Below, in pieces: positions 13,261 to 25,434 of a stretch of DNA of 64,000 bases. This DNA comes from Hydra vulgaris (lineage: Eukaryota; Cnidaria; Hydrozoa; Anthoathecata; Hydridae). The notes beneath the pieces are model-generated. The model saw only the letters and a list, made by a program, of their open reading frames with translations, did no database searches and had not been told where the DNA came from. A program made the translations under genes and the position numbers. Position 1 is the first letter of the stretch, and each line of letters opens with the position of its first letter. The DNA lies in assembly GCF_038396675.1 (NCBI RefSeq), contig NC_088930.1, positions 35,584,001 through 35,648,000 on the forward strand, in the 5' to 3' direction.

Positions 13261-15254
13261 ATGCCTAGAGTTTATAACAGAAAAAGTGAATCTCCTTATG
13301 TTTCAGAAAACATTTTGAAAGTTGCTGTAGCCGAAGTGGAAAATGGGATAAGCCTTAGAGAAGCAGCATATTGGGCTGGCATTTCTAAGTCTGCACTTCA
13401 TAGGTGTATAAAAAAAAAGTGTCAATACCCAGCTGCTAATCTTCAACCAAATTATAAACATTCTATGATTTTCTCTGTTGCACAAGAAGAAACACTGAGC
13501 ACTTATCTAAAGTCATGTTCTGATATGTTATATGGCCTTACACCAGTTCAAGTAAGAGCTCTAGCTTTTGAAATGGCTCAAGCAAACAAAATAAAATGTC
13601 CCTTGCGTTGGATAGAGCAAAAAAAGGCTGGTCAAGATTGGTTAACAGGACTTTTAAAAAGAAACCCAAAACTATCTGTTAGAAAACCAGAGGCAACTTC
13701 AATTGCAAGAGCATCGGCATTTAATCGGTATACTATTGATATTTTCTTTAACAAATTACAAGAAGGTATATCAGAGTCTAAAGCAACATCGTTTCAAATT
13801 TTTAATCTTGATGAGACAGGTTTTACTACTGTGCAAAAAACTCCTCGTGTCATTGCATCAAAGGGATCGAAGCAAGTTGGGCAAATAACATCTAGAGAAA
13901 GAGGTGCATTAGTAACAGTGTGTTGCATTGTCTCCGCAGCTGGTGTAGCAATACCCCTTGTTATTGTTTTTCCAAGAAAATTATTTTGAAACTCACTAAT
14001 GAGAGGAGCACCAGAAGGTTCTATTGGATTAGCCAATCAATCTTGATGAATGAATGCTGAAATATTTATAGATTTTTAAAACATTTTGTTAAGTTTGCTT
14101 GCCCAACAGCCGATCACAAAGTTTTATTGATTATAGATAATCATGAAAGCCACCTTTCAGTACAGTCACTTGATTATGCAAAAGAGAACCATGTTTGTAT
14201 GATGACTTTGCCACCACATACTTCACATAAGACACAACCTTTAGATAGGTCTGTTTTTGGTCCAATGAAAACATATTTTAATGCAGCTGCCAATAGCTAG
14301 ATGCTTAGCAATCCAGGGCAAGCCATTGCAATTTATGAGATGGCCAGTCTCATTCGACAAGCATGGGAAAAATCTTCCACACCAACAAATATTATGTCAG
14401 GATTTCGCGTGACAGCAATTTGGCCTTATGATAGACATGTATATGGGGATGATATTTTTTTACCATCAGTTGTAACAGATAGAGATGTGCCTCTAGAACC
14501 ATGCAGTGAAGGCTCGTGTGAGAAATCGATTACAACTGCTACTTCTTCATATATCTCAGGTTTGGATGTGCAACATGAAGCAGTTGTTACAGATAGAGAT
14601 GTGCCTCTAGAACCATGCAGTGAAGGCTCGTGTGAGAAATCGATTACAACTGCTACTTCTTCATATATCTCAGGTTTGGATGTGCAACATGAAGCAGTTG
14701 TTACAGATAGAGATGTGCCTCAAGAACCATGCAACGAAGCTTCATGCGAGAAATATAATACAAGTCCTATACTTTCAGATATATCAGGTTTGGGTGTGCA
14801 ACATGAAGCAGTAAAAAAAACTCTACTGTATTTTCTCCTGAGATTGTACGAGGTTATCCAAAGGTAATTTAAACTAAATATTCTTAGTTTAGGTTTTCTT
14901 TAAATTCTATAATTATATAATACTATAATATATATTTTGCAGGCACCTTCTCGTAAGATTTTAAGACGTGGACGTAAAAAGGGAAAGTGTATGATAGCCA
15001 CATCAACACCAGAGATTTTAAGAATAAAAAATGAGGTATTAAACAAACAAAAAGGTAAAAAAATTGTCCTTCTAAAATCCAAAAATGTGAGGAAAAACAT
15101 TTTACGGAAATTTGTCAAACCTAGAATTAATGACATTCGTAGTGTGAATATTGATGATATAAAAGCAGTCCTGCCTCAACCGCTTGGTGGAACAACATCA
15201 AGAACAAAAGCTGAAATTATTTTCCAAGTGAACTTTGGCATCTTAAATGTAAAA
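13261..15254 (+). pseudogene. pogo/Tigger-like transposase (HTH-psq, CENP-B HTH, DDE_1), interrupted
   Basis: The start at 13261 follows a splice-acceptor-like TTTCAG. Residues 15-55 (LREAAYWAGISKSALHRC) form a Psq-type helix-turn-helix. Residues about 80-150 are the CENP-B-type DNA-binding domain (DWLTGLLKRNPKLSVRKPEA). IFNLDETGF starts the DDE_1 nuclease. After in-frame TGA codons at 13987 and near 14045, the frame resumes with LLIIDNHESH and TQPLDRSVFGPMK; these Asp residues are 35 positions apart (DD35D). A TAG lies at 14298. A 38-residue triplication follows, then a frameshift in an A-run near 14815. An intron runs 14863-14940 (AAG|GTAATT to TTTTGCAG). The last exon has a basic KILRRGRKKGK motif and ends at 15254. 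Several stops sit where the family has Trp, fitting TGG-to-stop changes. The element is dead. Confidence 0.88.
14467..14812 (+). repeat. In-frame 114-bp tandem triplication
   Basis: CAGATAGAGATGTGCCTC recurs with starts exactly 114 bp apart (14476, 14590, 14704). Copies 1 and 2 are nearly identical. Copy 3 differs at several positions. Each encodes a 38-residue acidic unit (TDRDVPLEPCSEGSCEKS and so on) in the linker after the DDE domain of the pogo transposase. Confidence 0.95.
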
Positions 15255-15521
15255 TAACTTTTTTCTTTTTTTAACAAAGAAATTTTAATTCTTAAAATGT
15301 AATCTTAATTTGATTGAAAAAGGCATTGATAATTTGATTTTTTCTTCTATTTTTTCTCTCTCCAAGGGGGCCACTTCAGTCGAAGAGGCTACGCATTTTA
15401 AATTTTTTTTTTTATTGTGGTTACAACCCTCTCTCAACCCTTTAACTCGGAAACACGAACCTTTACGAACAAGGCCCGCTGCGCGAAGAAACTAAGTTGA
15501 GCGTGGTACTTTCAGAGACTT

Positions 15522-15964
15522 CAGGGTGGCCACAGCTCCTCTAAAATCCTCTAATGTCCTTTTTTTTCAAAAACCTCCTCTAAAATCCTTAATTATCCTC
15601 TAAGAAGTTAAAAATGTGATCAAATCTCCTCTTTAACTCCTCTTTTTTATTTTTTTATTTCTTGATGGTAGTTAATGTTCAAAATTCATGGTCTGCAAAA
15701 CTGGGTAACATGTGAAATAAGGATTGGGTCGTAAAAAATTCATTTTAGCGAATCCGTGTCATCTAACATAAAAAATGACATTGTTTACCCTTGTCCAAAC
15801 CCCAGTTATGTGGAAACATGGACGTTAAACCTGTATAAAAAATCCTCTATTTTTATTCAAAATTTTGTAGTTTTGCGAGAAAGTCCTCTAAATTATATGC
15901 AAAATCTCCTCTAAAATCCTCTAATATCCTCTTTTTCTTATAAAAATTTTATGTGGCCACCCCG
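15522..15964. repeat. Non-autonomous element with 13-bp TIR (MITE)
   Basis: CAGGGTGGCCACA at 15522 is mirrored by TGTGGCCACCCCG at 15952-15964 (12 of 13). Both sides carry CTCCTCTAAAATCCTCTAAT in direct orientation (15536 and 15907), and similar pyrimidine-rich phrases recur inside. There is no coding capacity. An 8-bp target duplication is not evident, so the superfamily is open. It appears inserted into sequence with a tRNA-like end. Confidence 0.7.
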
Positions 15965-16022
15965 GACGTTGCGGGAGTCAAACCTCTCTCTTACAAGCGC
16001 TCTACCATTACTCCTCTGCCGC
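15965..16022 (-). other. tRNA-like sequence with A/B-box resemblance
   Basis: The reverse strand reads GGAGTAATGGTAGAGCGCTT, close to a tRNA D-arm, followed after a shortened gap by GGTTTGACTCC, which matches a pol III B box. The anticodon arm is missing, so it cannot be a working tRNA. A tRNA-derived SINE head or tRNA pseudogene fits best. Confidence 0.4.
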
Positions 16023-16436
16023 GTTTTATTTAAACTAAAATTAACTTTAAAATCAAAGTTTGCTAAAATTAATATTTAACTAGATTTGGAGTTGTTTTTA
16101 TATAGTCCCACATCTCCCCCAAATGTCCCGCTTCTCCCGCACACTTGTCCCACTTCTCCCACACTTGTCCCACTTTACTCCAATAGCAGGGTTCCTTTTA
16201 AACCAAAAAATATATACTTTATTAAAACATTCTGTCAATCTTAGGGGGTGGATTCGGTGCCCCAAAAACTGCTTTATTTGTTAAGACTAGTTTGGTTCAG
16301 TTCATACATCAAATAAAAAAGATATTGCAATTACCCTGAAAAAAAAAATTCGTGTCTCACATCTCCCCGCTCTCTCCTATATTAACAAGTTTAGTAAAAA
16401 TATTTTTTTTAATATTTTAATTTCTTAACATATAAT

Positions 16437-16540
16437 ATAAATTTTATTAAATAAAACTATAAATTTTATAAAATAAAACTATAAATTTTATAAAATAAAA
16501 CTATAAATTTTATTAAATAAAACTATAAATTTTATTAAAA
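16437..16540. repeat. 22-bp tandem repeat, about 4.7 copies
   Basis: ATAAAACTATAAATTTTAT recurs with starts at 16451, 16473, 16495 and 16517, an exact 22-bp period with one alternating T/A position. Confidence 0.95.
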
Positions 16541-16982
16541 AATATTCCAAAAAAAATAATAAGTAAAAAACAATAAAAAAACTTTTAATAATAAAATAAA
16601 AAACCAAACCTCCATCACTTGCATTCCAATCTTGAGGAACAAGATAATAAACAAATGCAATTCGTCTAACTTCTAGTTTATTATCATGACATAGAAGAAC
16701 ATCTTAAAGAATAATTTACTTAAAAACAATTTAAAATTACTTATTTAAAACTTATATTAATCTCTTTTAATAAACAAAAATTTATTCATTTAAACCTTTA
16801 TAATTACTTGTTTTCTCACTGACCTAATTTTTTTTTTTGTTGCTGTTTTTTTGAAAATTATGACAAATGCATCAAAAACACAGAAATTCACTGACTTTTT
16901 CTGCAACCTTTTTTTATTATTTCGTATAATCTGTGGGTTTATTTAATAAAGTGTTAAAGTTTACTTAGCTGAAGCAAATGAA
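16541..16982. other. Non-coding AT-rich stretch
   Basis: No gene or clear repeat seen between the 22-bp repeat and the next inverted repeat. Confidence 0.45.
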
Positions 16983-17288
16983 CGCCTGATTTACAGATTT
17001 AGATATCTTAGCTCATATAATTTTACCTTAAAGAATTTTTTCTGATAGCAATTGAATACATTCTACTCTTACAGCTTTCCAATTTTTATAACTAGTACCT
17101 TAGATTTCAGAAGGTATCTTCAATCAAAATCTTAGCTAAACTCGTGTTAACTCATATACGAAAAAATAGTATTTACACAAATTTTAAAAATAGTATTTAC
17201 ACAAAAAAAATGTAAAAAAAAAATGTATATGAAAATACTTTAAGGTAAAATTATATGAGCTAAGATATCTAAATCAGTAAATCAGGCG
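16983..17288. repeat. Inverted repeat, 51-bp arms
   Basis: CGCCTGATTTACAGATTTAG at 16983-17033 is mirrored at 17238-17288 with one mismatch across 51 bases. The 204-bp loop has no coding. This is a MITE-like structure. The loop also holds a direct repeat of TAGTATTTACACAAA. Confidence 0.9.
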
Positions 17289-17428
17289 AACTGAACAATC
17301 AAACTAGTAAGTAAAGTTGAAAGTAGTAATTTTTAAATACACTTTCTTTAAAATAAACAACTTTTTTTAAATACACAAGTTTAGAATAACTAAATATTAA
17401 TTAAAGATAATAAGTAACCTGCTTGACC

Positions 17429-17466
17429 TATGTTAAATAAAGTAGTGAACTACTTTATTTAACATA
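17429..17466. repeat. Perfect hairpin, 18-bp arms
   Basis: TATGTTAAATAAAGTAGT pairs perfectly with ACTACTTTATTTAACATA across a 2-base centre. It lies just upstream of the Penelope-like ORF. Confidence 0.9.
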
Positions 17467-17505
17467 AGAGTCAAAATATTAAAGATTTATAAAAATACTA
17501 TATAA

Positions 17506-18987
17506 ATAGTAGATTCAACCATCGGGACACCAAGTTATGGAATATCACAATATCTAGTAAATATATTTCAACCAATTTTAGATAAAAACATAACAAAGTT
17601 AAAAATTTTGTCAACTTTTGTAAAAACAGCAAAACTTCGGAATATATCAAACGGTGAAATACAGGTATCTTATGACGTTGTCAATTTATATCCAACAATT
17701 TCTTTGGGAGAGGCTATGAAAATTCTTCTTGATATGTTAGAGCACTTCCCAAATTTAAATAAACTAACAAAACTAAGCGTTTCAGAAATAACATCACTAA
17801 TAGACCTGTGTTTATACAAATGTTATTTTTTATGGAATGAAGAAATTCACGAGCTTGTAGATTCAGGTCCAATAGGATTTTCACTCATGGTAGTACTTGC
17901 GGAAGGTTTCCTGCACTTTTTTGAAAATAAAGCAATCGACGTTGCGCTTCATTCTAATCCACCGTTAAAAATAAAATCGTTTTTCAGGTGCGAAGATAAT
18001 AGCCACGCAAGATTTACAAATAAAGATAATGCCATCCGTTTTCAACAAATATTAAACAGTCAACATCATAGCATCAAATACACAATTGAATTGAAAGATG
18101 AAAACAAAAGTTTTTTAGACATCCAAATAACCAATAATGGAAGAGGTAATTATGATTTTAACATAGATCGAAAAAAAGCAATAACAAATATTCAGGTTAA
18201 GCCCAATTCAAACCACGATCCAAAAATCTTAGAAGGAATATATAAAGGATTTATTCATAGAGTTTTATCAATTTGCTCTGAAAAATTTTTAAATAAAGAA
18301 ATCGATTTCCTAATAAATGTGTTTGCTGAAAATGGATATGAAAAGAAAAAATTACAAGACCTTGCAAATATTGTTATAAAAAAACGACACTCAAATAATG
18401 AAATAATTTTATCTAACAACGAGGCAACCATGCCAACTGTATCACTACCGTGGATCCCAATATTATCACCAAAACTTCGAAAAATCTTTAGGAAACCAGG
18501 TTACAGGGCAGTCTTTAAATCTAGTGCAAATCTTAAATCTTTGTTAACTTCACGCAACAAAACAAAACTACCATTAAATAGCCATCCCGGAGTATACCTA
18601 ATAGAATGCGAGTGTGAACAAACATACATCGGCGAAACAAAAATGAAAATAGCAACAAGAACAAAACAACACCAAAAAAATGTTTTTAAAGAAAAATTAG
18701 AACAATCTGCAATTGGGCATCATAAAATTAAATGTTCATGTAGTATGAAATGGGATCAAGTAAAAACGTTAAAAGTAGAACCCAAAAAGTTTGAAAGAAA
18801 AGTTCGAGAGGCAATCGAAATTCAGTTCAACAAATGCGGACCTAAAAATGAAGGTTTGAATTTAGATGATGGTCAATATGTAAAGACGCAATTCTGGACG
18901 CCATATTTTTTATACCTACGTAATATTAAAGAAGCCCAATTTAAGCGAAATTTAAAAAAGCCATTAAAATGTGACGTTACCGTTTGA
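17506..18987 (+). pseudogene. Penelope-like element: partial RT plus GIY-YIG endonuclease
   Basis: The frame is open from 17506, where GTPSYGISQYLVNIFQPIL, a motif of the Penelope-like RT, is already mid-domain; the 5' part is missing. SYDVVNLYPTI (about 17665) is the first catalytic Asp motif, normally paired with a YVDD box. Here the corresponding place reads FFRCEDNSHARF (about 17980), so Tyr became Cys and the second Asp became Asn. That should abolish RT activity. NFDIQI-like and KPNSNHDPKILEGIYKGF motifs follow. The C-terminal part has GVYLIECECEQTYIGETKMK with downstream Arg, the GIY-YIG nuclease that primes Penelope insertion. The remaining frame of about 490 codons is uninterrupted, ending at 18987. 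A foldback element begins 22 bp after the stop. Confidence 0.9.
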
Positions 18988-19009
18988 TTGTAATTTAATT
19001 TAATTAATA

Positions 19010-19628
19010 ACACTGATCAACAAATAAAATTTTATTGTGCATATCTTGTTAACAAGGTGGTTTTTTAAAACAAATTAAATATGCTGATTTCAAATATGCA
19101 AACCATTTTTCACCATCACGTCAAGTTGTAAAGATATTTGGGTTCAAATCTTAAGTATTTAAGGTAAAGTCCCTAATTTTGTCGTAAAAAAAGTTATTCA
19201 AAAGTATGTCAACCTGGGTCTCAAAAGAAGCGTATTTTTATAGAGATTTTAGAAAAAATAAATATTTTTACTTAAAATTTATTGACAAAAAAAATTATGT
19301 GAAAAAATGCTAAAGACTTTTAAAAAATTTTAACAGAATTTTTCTCAGCAATAATACAAAAAGTACTTATTTTTATTTCAAATAAATACCATTTTTAAAA
19401 TCTCTATGAAAATACGCTTCTTTTGAGACCCAGGTTGACATACTTTTGAATAACTTTTTTTTCGACAATATTAGGGACTTTACCTTAAATACTTAAGATT
19501 TGAACCCAAATATCTTTACAACTTGACGTGATGGTGAAAAATATTTGAAATCAGCTTATTTAATTTGTTTTAAAAAACCACCTAGTTAACAAGATATGCA
19601 CAATAAAATTTTATTTGTTGATCAGTGT
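19010..19628. repeat. 619-bp foldback element (long palindrome)
   Basis: ACACTGATCAACAAATAAAA at 19010 and its inverse ending at 19628 begin two arms of about 255 bp, complementary with few mismatches, around a loop near 19270-19370. The interior includes AAGTATGTCAACCTGGGTCT followed by CAAAAGAAGCG, which is also present in the separate foldback at 44595-45195. There is no coding capacity. Confidence 0.93.
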
Positions 19629-19771
19629 AATTTGTAAGTAAAGCTGAAGATGCTAGTATCAATATTCTAGCGAAAATTTCTTAGAAAAATAAAAAAATTA
19701 GTATTGAGAGAATTCGTATTTATTGATGTTCGTATATTAAATTTATTCAACTCTTATACAAGATGTCGTCA

Positions 19772-19938
<167 letters not shown>

Positions 19939-22585
19939 TAGTAGGGATGTTGATATAAATAGTTTCACGGCTTTTCTGTGGAATCATATGACTTTAGATG
20001 TTTTGCAAAATACTATTTAAACAAAATCATAACTTATTGAACTTGTACCTACATTTTTTTTACTTATTATGTAAGTTTTGTCAGAAAATCTTTCTTTAAA
20101 ACTTTTCGTAAATTTTTCAATTTACTAAATTTTTAAAAATTCACAAAATTTTGAAATTTTTTTTTTTACCTTAACATTGCAATTTTTATAGATTCAATGC
20201 ATCATTTAGTTCTTTTTTACTGGGTTAAGCAAAGTCACTTTAACACGCGGGGTGAGTTTTGCCCACCATTTAAACCCTCTAAAAAAATACTTAAAGTGAT
20301 TTATTTTTAGTTATGAGACAGATAGTTTTAATTATCATACCTATGCACTTCTAATGGTGCTGGGTGTTTGAGGAAATAACCTTTGTGGTTTTCATGCATT
20401 AGACGTTAAAGTGTAAAATTGTCCAAAGCCACCCTATTTTACGTTGACTTATTAATTTACAAAAAAAGGTTTTCAAATAAAAAAAACCCCGGTAATTTAG
20501 TAAAAAAAAAATTGGAAAATTAAATATCAAAGATTATATAAACTTCATCAGCTGCTGTGAGTTCTGTTACATTTATTTGGAACTTTGGAGCAGTTTTACT
20601 TATTTTTTCTTCCTCAATTCCATGCTAGGTTGTTTTGACTTCTGTCGCTGTCAAGTACATAATCAAAACATGATATAGTGCAAAGGAGGATACAAATAGT
20701 GTTGTGACAAAAAAAAAATTACTCAAAAATCCTAAAAGTTAAGGAGCAATTAACTTACGAAAAAAACCAGATGTACTAGGTCAAATGCTGAGGTACGTTG
20801 GTGGCATTGAAATCATTTTAGTTTTTGCGTTTTCTTGGGTTGTGAGAGTCAGAATTGGTCCTTCAGGAAATAAATGATAATGTTTGAGGTAGATGTGGGA
20901 TCTACCTCAAACAAAAGAATTGATGCAATATTAAACTAGATGCTCTGCAATTATTTTCAACAGAGAATAGATATCAATTAATTAATAAAGCAGTCGTTTA
21001 TGCAAAAGATTTGTTTTACTTGTTAAAAATATAATCTTCAAGACAATCGGCTCAAAAAGCTTACACGTCAAAACTTATCTAAAATTTACCGATTTATCTA
21101 TTATTATCTATTATTCATTCACTATTACTCTACCTATTATTATATCAGTTAAGTAAGTTTTAAGTTTAAGTGCTTTTTAGCACTAAAGAATATACATAAT
21201 ATAAAGCAAGCGTGAGGTAAAGTATATAATTTTGATAAATACACAACACCGTTATTCATGCAAGTTGAAGCGTTTGATGCTCATGTACTAAACCATTTTC
21301 AAAACTTACGTGTATGCTTGACTATTTAAAAATAACAAAATAGCACGCTCCTAAAATATTTTGAAAAGCAATTTTTTGTAATTGATCACAAATATTCAAC
21401 CTAATACAATTTTAAAATTTAGATGACTTTGTTTTTAAAAAATGACTTTTATATTTTATTCCGAGAACAGCGCGTATGGAATTTAATTCCAAAGAGAAAA
21501 ATAAAACATGACATTAAAACATAAAACCGTTACTAATGATGAAGTGATTAAAAACTTTCTGTTAAGCAACAGAGTTACCGTTGTACAGAACAACTTCAGT
21601 ATAATATAGAATTTATTTTAACTTTAAATTACTTGATTTACGCTCTCATTTGAGTTAATAATAATATTAATCCAAATAATAACAATTGATCCTATTTATA
21701 AACCATAAGTAACAAAAATAATTAGTACTAATAAAACTTATAGCTTCATTCTATGCGTTTTACGATCACATTTACAAGACGATCATTTTGATAGTAAAGT
21801 AAATATGAAATCGTAAATGTAAGATCGTAATGTTAATGCGAAAATAAATTAATTATATGCCCATATTTTATATTTATTTTTCTTTTTATTTATTTTTTAT
21901 TTTATCTATATAATTTTTCTGAACTCCTTGTTTTTATTATATATTTTTTTTTAGTTTTTTTTTACTTTATTTCAGACAATCGCGTTTTGTTAGCGAATCA
22001 CAAATTTTCCAAAACACTGGTCATTTGAAACGATCTGTGTTTAGGAATATTCATCTTTTTATCTATATTGAATACAAGCAATTCTGAACGAAAAATGAAA
22101 TTTTCTGAACGAACATAAAATTTTCGATATAACGATTTTTTTCTACATAAAAATGATTGTTATATACTTAGGCATCCTTATTCCGTGGCTTAGCTTCAAA
22201 ACTTTGACGATTTAGTAGAATTGTAACTGTAAATGTAACTAAGGGCTATCAAATATATTTCGTTAATAAAAACAAAACAGTTTTTTTACTTTTTCATTTT
22301 AGTTTCATAAATACTTACAAATAAATAAACTTAAAGAATTTAATCAACAAATAAGAAATTAAAATTCTTTGTCGTACGTTTTTTAACACAAGTAATTTAT
22401 AACACAATCATAATGTCTGAAATAAATGATTATAAATGAAATAAATGATTTTGAATTTTTCGGAAATGAGGCAATTCTAATCTGATGAAAACTTATATCC
22501 AGATATTTCAATGACATTATTACGGATTGTTCATATTACTATCCTAACAAATTAAAAGAATTTTTTTTATAAAGATATGAAAAAC
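19939..22585. other. AT-rich non-coding stretch
   Basis: I see no supportable gene. A minus-strand patch at about 20555-20660 reads in broken frames as possible protein (KISKTAPKFQINVTELTAAD) but is too short to name. Around 20240-20280 a GC-richer phrase (CACTTTAACACGCGGGGTGA) could be an element end without visible partner. Confidence 0.4.
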
Positions 22586-22589
22586 AATA

Positions 22590-22960
22590 ATTGAGATCAA
22601 CTAAGAATTCCTAATATAAATATCAGAAATCTAAACCGTAATTTTGAAAATCTTCTTAATTTGTTAGAAGAAACTAATAATTTTTAAAAAAATATTATTT
22701 GTTTAACTGAATAACTGAAAAGGATTTAAACATTAATTCGAATTTTAATCTTACTTTGATTTAATTTCTCAAGAGAGACTCTCAAGAGATCAATAAACGC
22801 GGGAGTTCTAATTTATGTAAAGAAAAGTATTGCGCGTAATATTAAGAATGATTCAAGTATTTCTGACGCCAACAAATAAATTTCAACCATTGAAATTCTA
22901 AACAATCCATGGCAAAACATTTTTTTTTTTTCACATTTGTTGGTTGTTATACAGCTTTAT
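22590..22960 (+). pseudogene. LINE endonuclease-domain fragment
   Basis: Broken plus-strand frames read INIRNLNRNFENLLNLLEET near 22615, IICLTE near 22700, and NAGVLIYVKKSIARNIKNDS near 22797-22860. STIEILNNPWQNI follows. The order (INIRSL-like start, LTE, GVLIYVK) is the N-terminal half of the apurinic-type endonuclease of CR1/L2-like LINEs. Several stops are present and there is no RT downstream, so this is an isolated fragment. Confidence 0.65.
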
Positions 22961-23640
22961 ATAACCAATAATAAAAATAATAATATAAACTTACAATGAT
23001 AGAAAATATAACAAATATAAACAAGGTATCTGAAAGAAGATCGCGAGGGTCTTTTCGTCAGAACCATAAATAAGCGTTTAACGAGGAAAATAAACAAAAA
23101 ACTAATAAACTTTTACAAAATTGCAAAATAAATAGTCTATGTATCTGAAACCAGGTCAAGAGGATCTTCTCATCAGAATTTTATACAAGAGTAAACCAGC
23201 ATATAAAAAAGTATAAGAACAATAAATAAAGTAAGTAGGAATAAACTTCTATAAACGTAGACATGTGTATGAACAATAAGAAAGTAGACCAAAATATATT
23301 TTCAATTTTTAATACATAACTCAATATATTATCTAATGAAATAATGAGGTTTTTCAGAGCCCCCTCACAATGTTGTTTTCAAACGTATTTACATTACAAT
23401 AAGTGATAAAATAAAACAGTATAAGTACCTACAAAACTTCAGCAATAAAATTAACTTTTTCTAACAATCTTTCAGCGGAATAATTTAAAAAAAGTTATTA
23501 ATCACAAAGAATCGCGTTAAGTTTTATTAAACTTAATGCAATATAAACAAGTAATTGAGGTTGATTAATAAATATCAACAAAAACTTTAAACAAGAAAGG
23601 AAAACAGTAAAAAAACCTAAATTAGATGACTTATTAATTT
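22961..23640. other. Non-coding; imperfect 40-bp direct repeat
   Basis: GTATCTGAAAgaagatcgcg at about 23026 and a related phrase at about 23138 (both followed by AGG(A)TCTTxTCxTCAGAA) form a direct repeat with a period of about 112 bp. No coding is seen. Part may be the 3' tail of the minus-strand LINE that follows. Confidence 0.4.
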
Positions 23641-23654
23641 AAAACTTTTAAACT

Positions 23655-25340
23655 GTTTTTAAAAAAGATGTTTGAAATCTAGTATATCGAAGTCCATGTT
23701 TAGTAAATGCCGTTTTTGATCAGCCTTAAAACTTTCCAAAGTGCAGCATTAAACATAGTCTTGTTTTTCATTAAAAATACGTAGAAAATTTTTACAAATA
23801 AAAGGTCCCCAATATTAAATTTTGTACGAGCCTAATTTAAGATGGTTTGTGGGAATGACAAAGTTATTCACTGAAAATTTAGTAGGATATTTATGAGAGA
23901 TTTAATTAAAAAAATATTGAAATGTTACTTGAGATAAACCACATTTTGCTTTAAACATAAACAACATTACTTGATGAATATTAATCATATAAATATTTCA
24001 AGCTCCAAGTTGACCTAAGAGAGGTTCGCAATGTGCATTCCTGTTTGCCCCAAATATTATCCTGCAAGCATGTTATTGATTGCTATAAATCTTTTTTGAG
24101 TTTAGTGTGATTAGTGCTACCCCAGGCAACGTTACAGTAAGGAAGAGAGCTGTGAATGAACAAAAATATATATTTTTCAAAGGTTGATTTTAAGAAACGG
24201 TTTTGTTCGATATAACATGGAAATAATTTTTGATATCTTACTTTATATGTACTTCTATATATGTTATTTCCATCACAATTTTTTCATCTAAAAGTACTCC
24301 CAGAAATTTTATAGTTAATTCCCTTTTAATTATTATGTAATTGATTAAAAGCTCGGGCATTTTAAGAGGAATATTATCGGCTTTATAAGGTTTATGGAAT
24401 AGGATAAACTTTGTTTTGTCAACGAGATTAATGAGAGTCGGTTACTTATAAACCACTCGTTGATCTTATTTAATTCTTCGTTAAACATTAAAAAAAAAAC
24501 AATAATATCTTTGTGAGAATAAAATAAATTAGTACCATCTGCAAATTTGATTGTGTTTAATATTTTTGATGCTAAATCTAAGTCATTTATATAAAGTAAA
24601 AATAATAATGGTGCCAAAATAGAACCTTGGGGTACCCCACAAGTTATTAGGTTGTTTTTTGAATCTTTTGATTCCTTAGATATAATTGTTTTCTGTTAGT
24701 TAAATATTTTTTAAACCAAATTAAGCTTTTGTTTTTAACACCATAATTTTTTTATTCTTTTAAAAGTATTCCATAATATACTGTGTCAAAAGCCTCGGAT
24801 AAATCAATAAAAACCCCAATTGTAGAGCAATCACAATTAAATCCATTTGACATATGTTTAACCAATTCAATTATTGCATGGTCAGTGGAATGGCTTTTTT
24901 TTTAAATCATATTGATTACAGTATAAAATCTTATTTTCAGTTAAATATTTATAAAGTCTGTTGTACATAATGCATTCAATTAGTTTAGAAAAGCAGGGCA
25001 AGGCTGTATAATAGGTCTGTAGTTTTAAATATTATTCTTATCACCAGATTTGTAAATAGGTATTATTTTTGCAATTTTAAATTTGTCAGAAATATAACCT
25101 GATTTAAGTAAGAAAATAAAAATATGGAATAATGAGGGTTATCGATAATATTAGAAAAAGATTTACTTACATTAACATTAATTTGATCAATGACTGTACT
25201 TTTATTTTTTTTGAGAATATTAAAAGCATTATGCAGTTCACTTTTTCTCAAAATTGGTTCGTCTATAATTATATCAGTTGTTATAAGATATGAATCAAAT
25301 TCTTTTTTTTGTTGTAAGATAAGAATCTTATCCATTTTTC
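23655..25340 (-). pseudogene. CR1-like LINE reverse transcriptase, heavily decayed
   Basis: Reading down the minus strand from 25335: FNILKKNKSTVIDQINVN, then CFSKLIE and HSTDHAIIELVKH, then VFIDLSEAFDTV with the first catalytic Asp. APLLFLLYINDLDLASKILN and FADGTNLFYS follow; the active-site FADD has become FADG. KFLGVLLDEK, CRIIFGANRNAHCEPLL and HKYPTKFSVNNFVIP continue, and the end is FDILDFKHLF near 23655. The C-terminal order matches the plus-strand LINE at 61242-62246. At least ten frame breaks or stops are present and the 5' half is absent. This is a typical dead 5'-truncated LINE. Confidence 0.85.
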
Positions 25341-25434
25341 AATTTATGAACCGTACAAAAGTGCAGTTTTATAAAAGGCTGAATAAAAGTAGATATTTCG
25401 TAAATTGAATTATACTGGTTTGCGCATAGGCCAT

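Larger units (their letters stand above)
12455..16379 (+). mobile_element. pogo/Tigger-like DNA transposon, about 3.9 kb
   Basis: The left end TAGGGGAGAGTGGGGAGAAG (from 12455) is mirrored by the right end at 16379, whose reverse complement begins TAGGAGAGAGCGGGGAGATG. About 20 of 26 positions match. Subterminal repeats of GAGAAGTGGGAC and its inverse GTCCCACTTCTCC recur at 12488, 12831-12878 and 16105-16180, as expected for transposase binding sites. Inside lies a transposase of the jerky/pogo type. The interval also carries a MITE (15522-15964) and a tRNA-like piece. The exact outer boundary and TA duplication are uncertain. Confidence 0.75.

Noticed and set aside
16437..16540. CRISPR array
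   Set aside because: Units are directly adjacent 22-bp repeats with no spacers, in a eukaryotic transposon-rich context.
17429..17466. Rho-independent transcription terminator
   Set aside because: The hairpin is AT-rich, without a GC stem plus T-run, and the sequence is eukaryotic.
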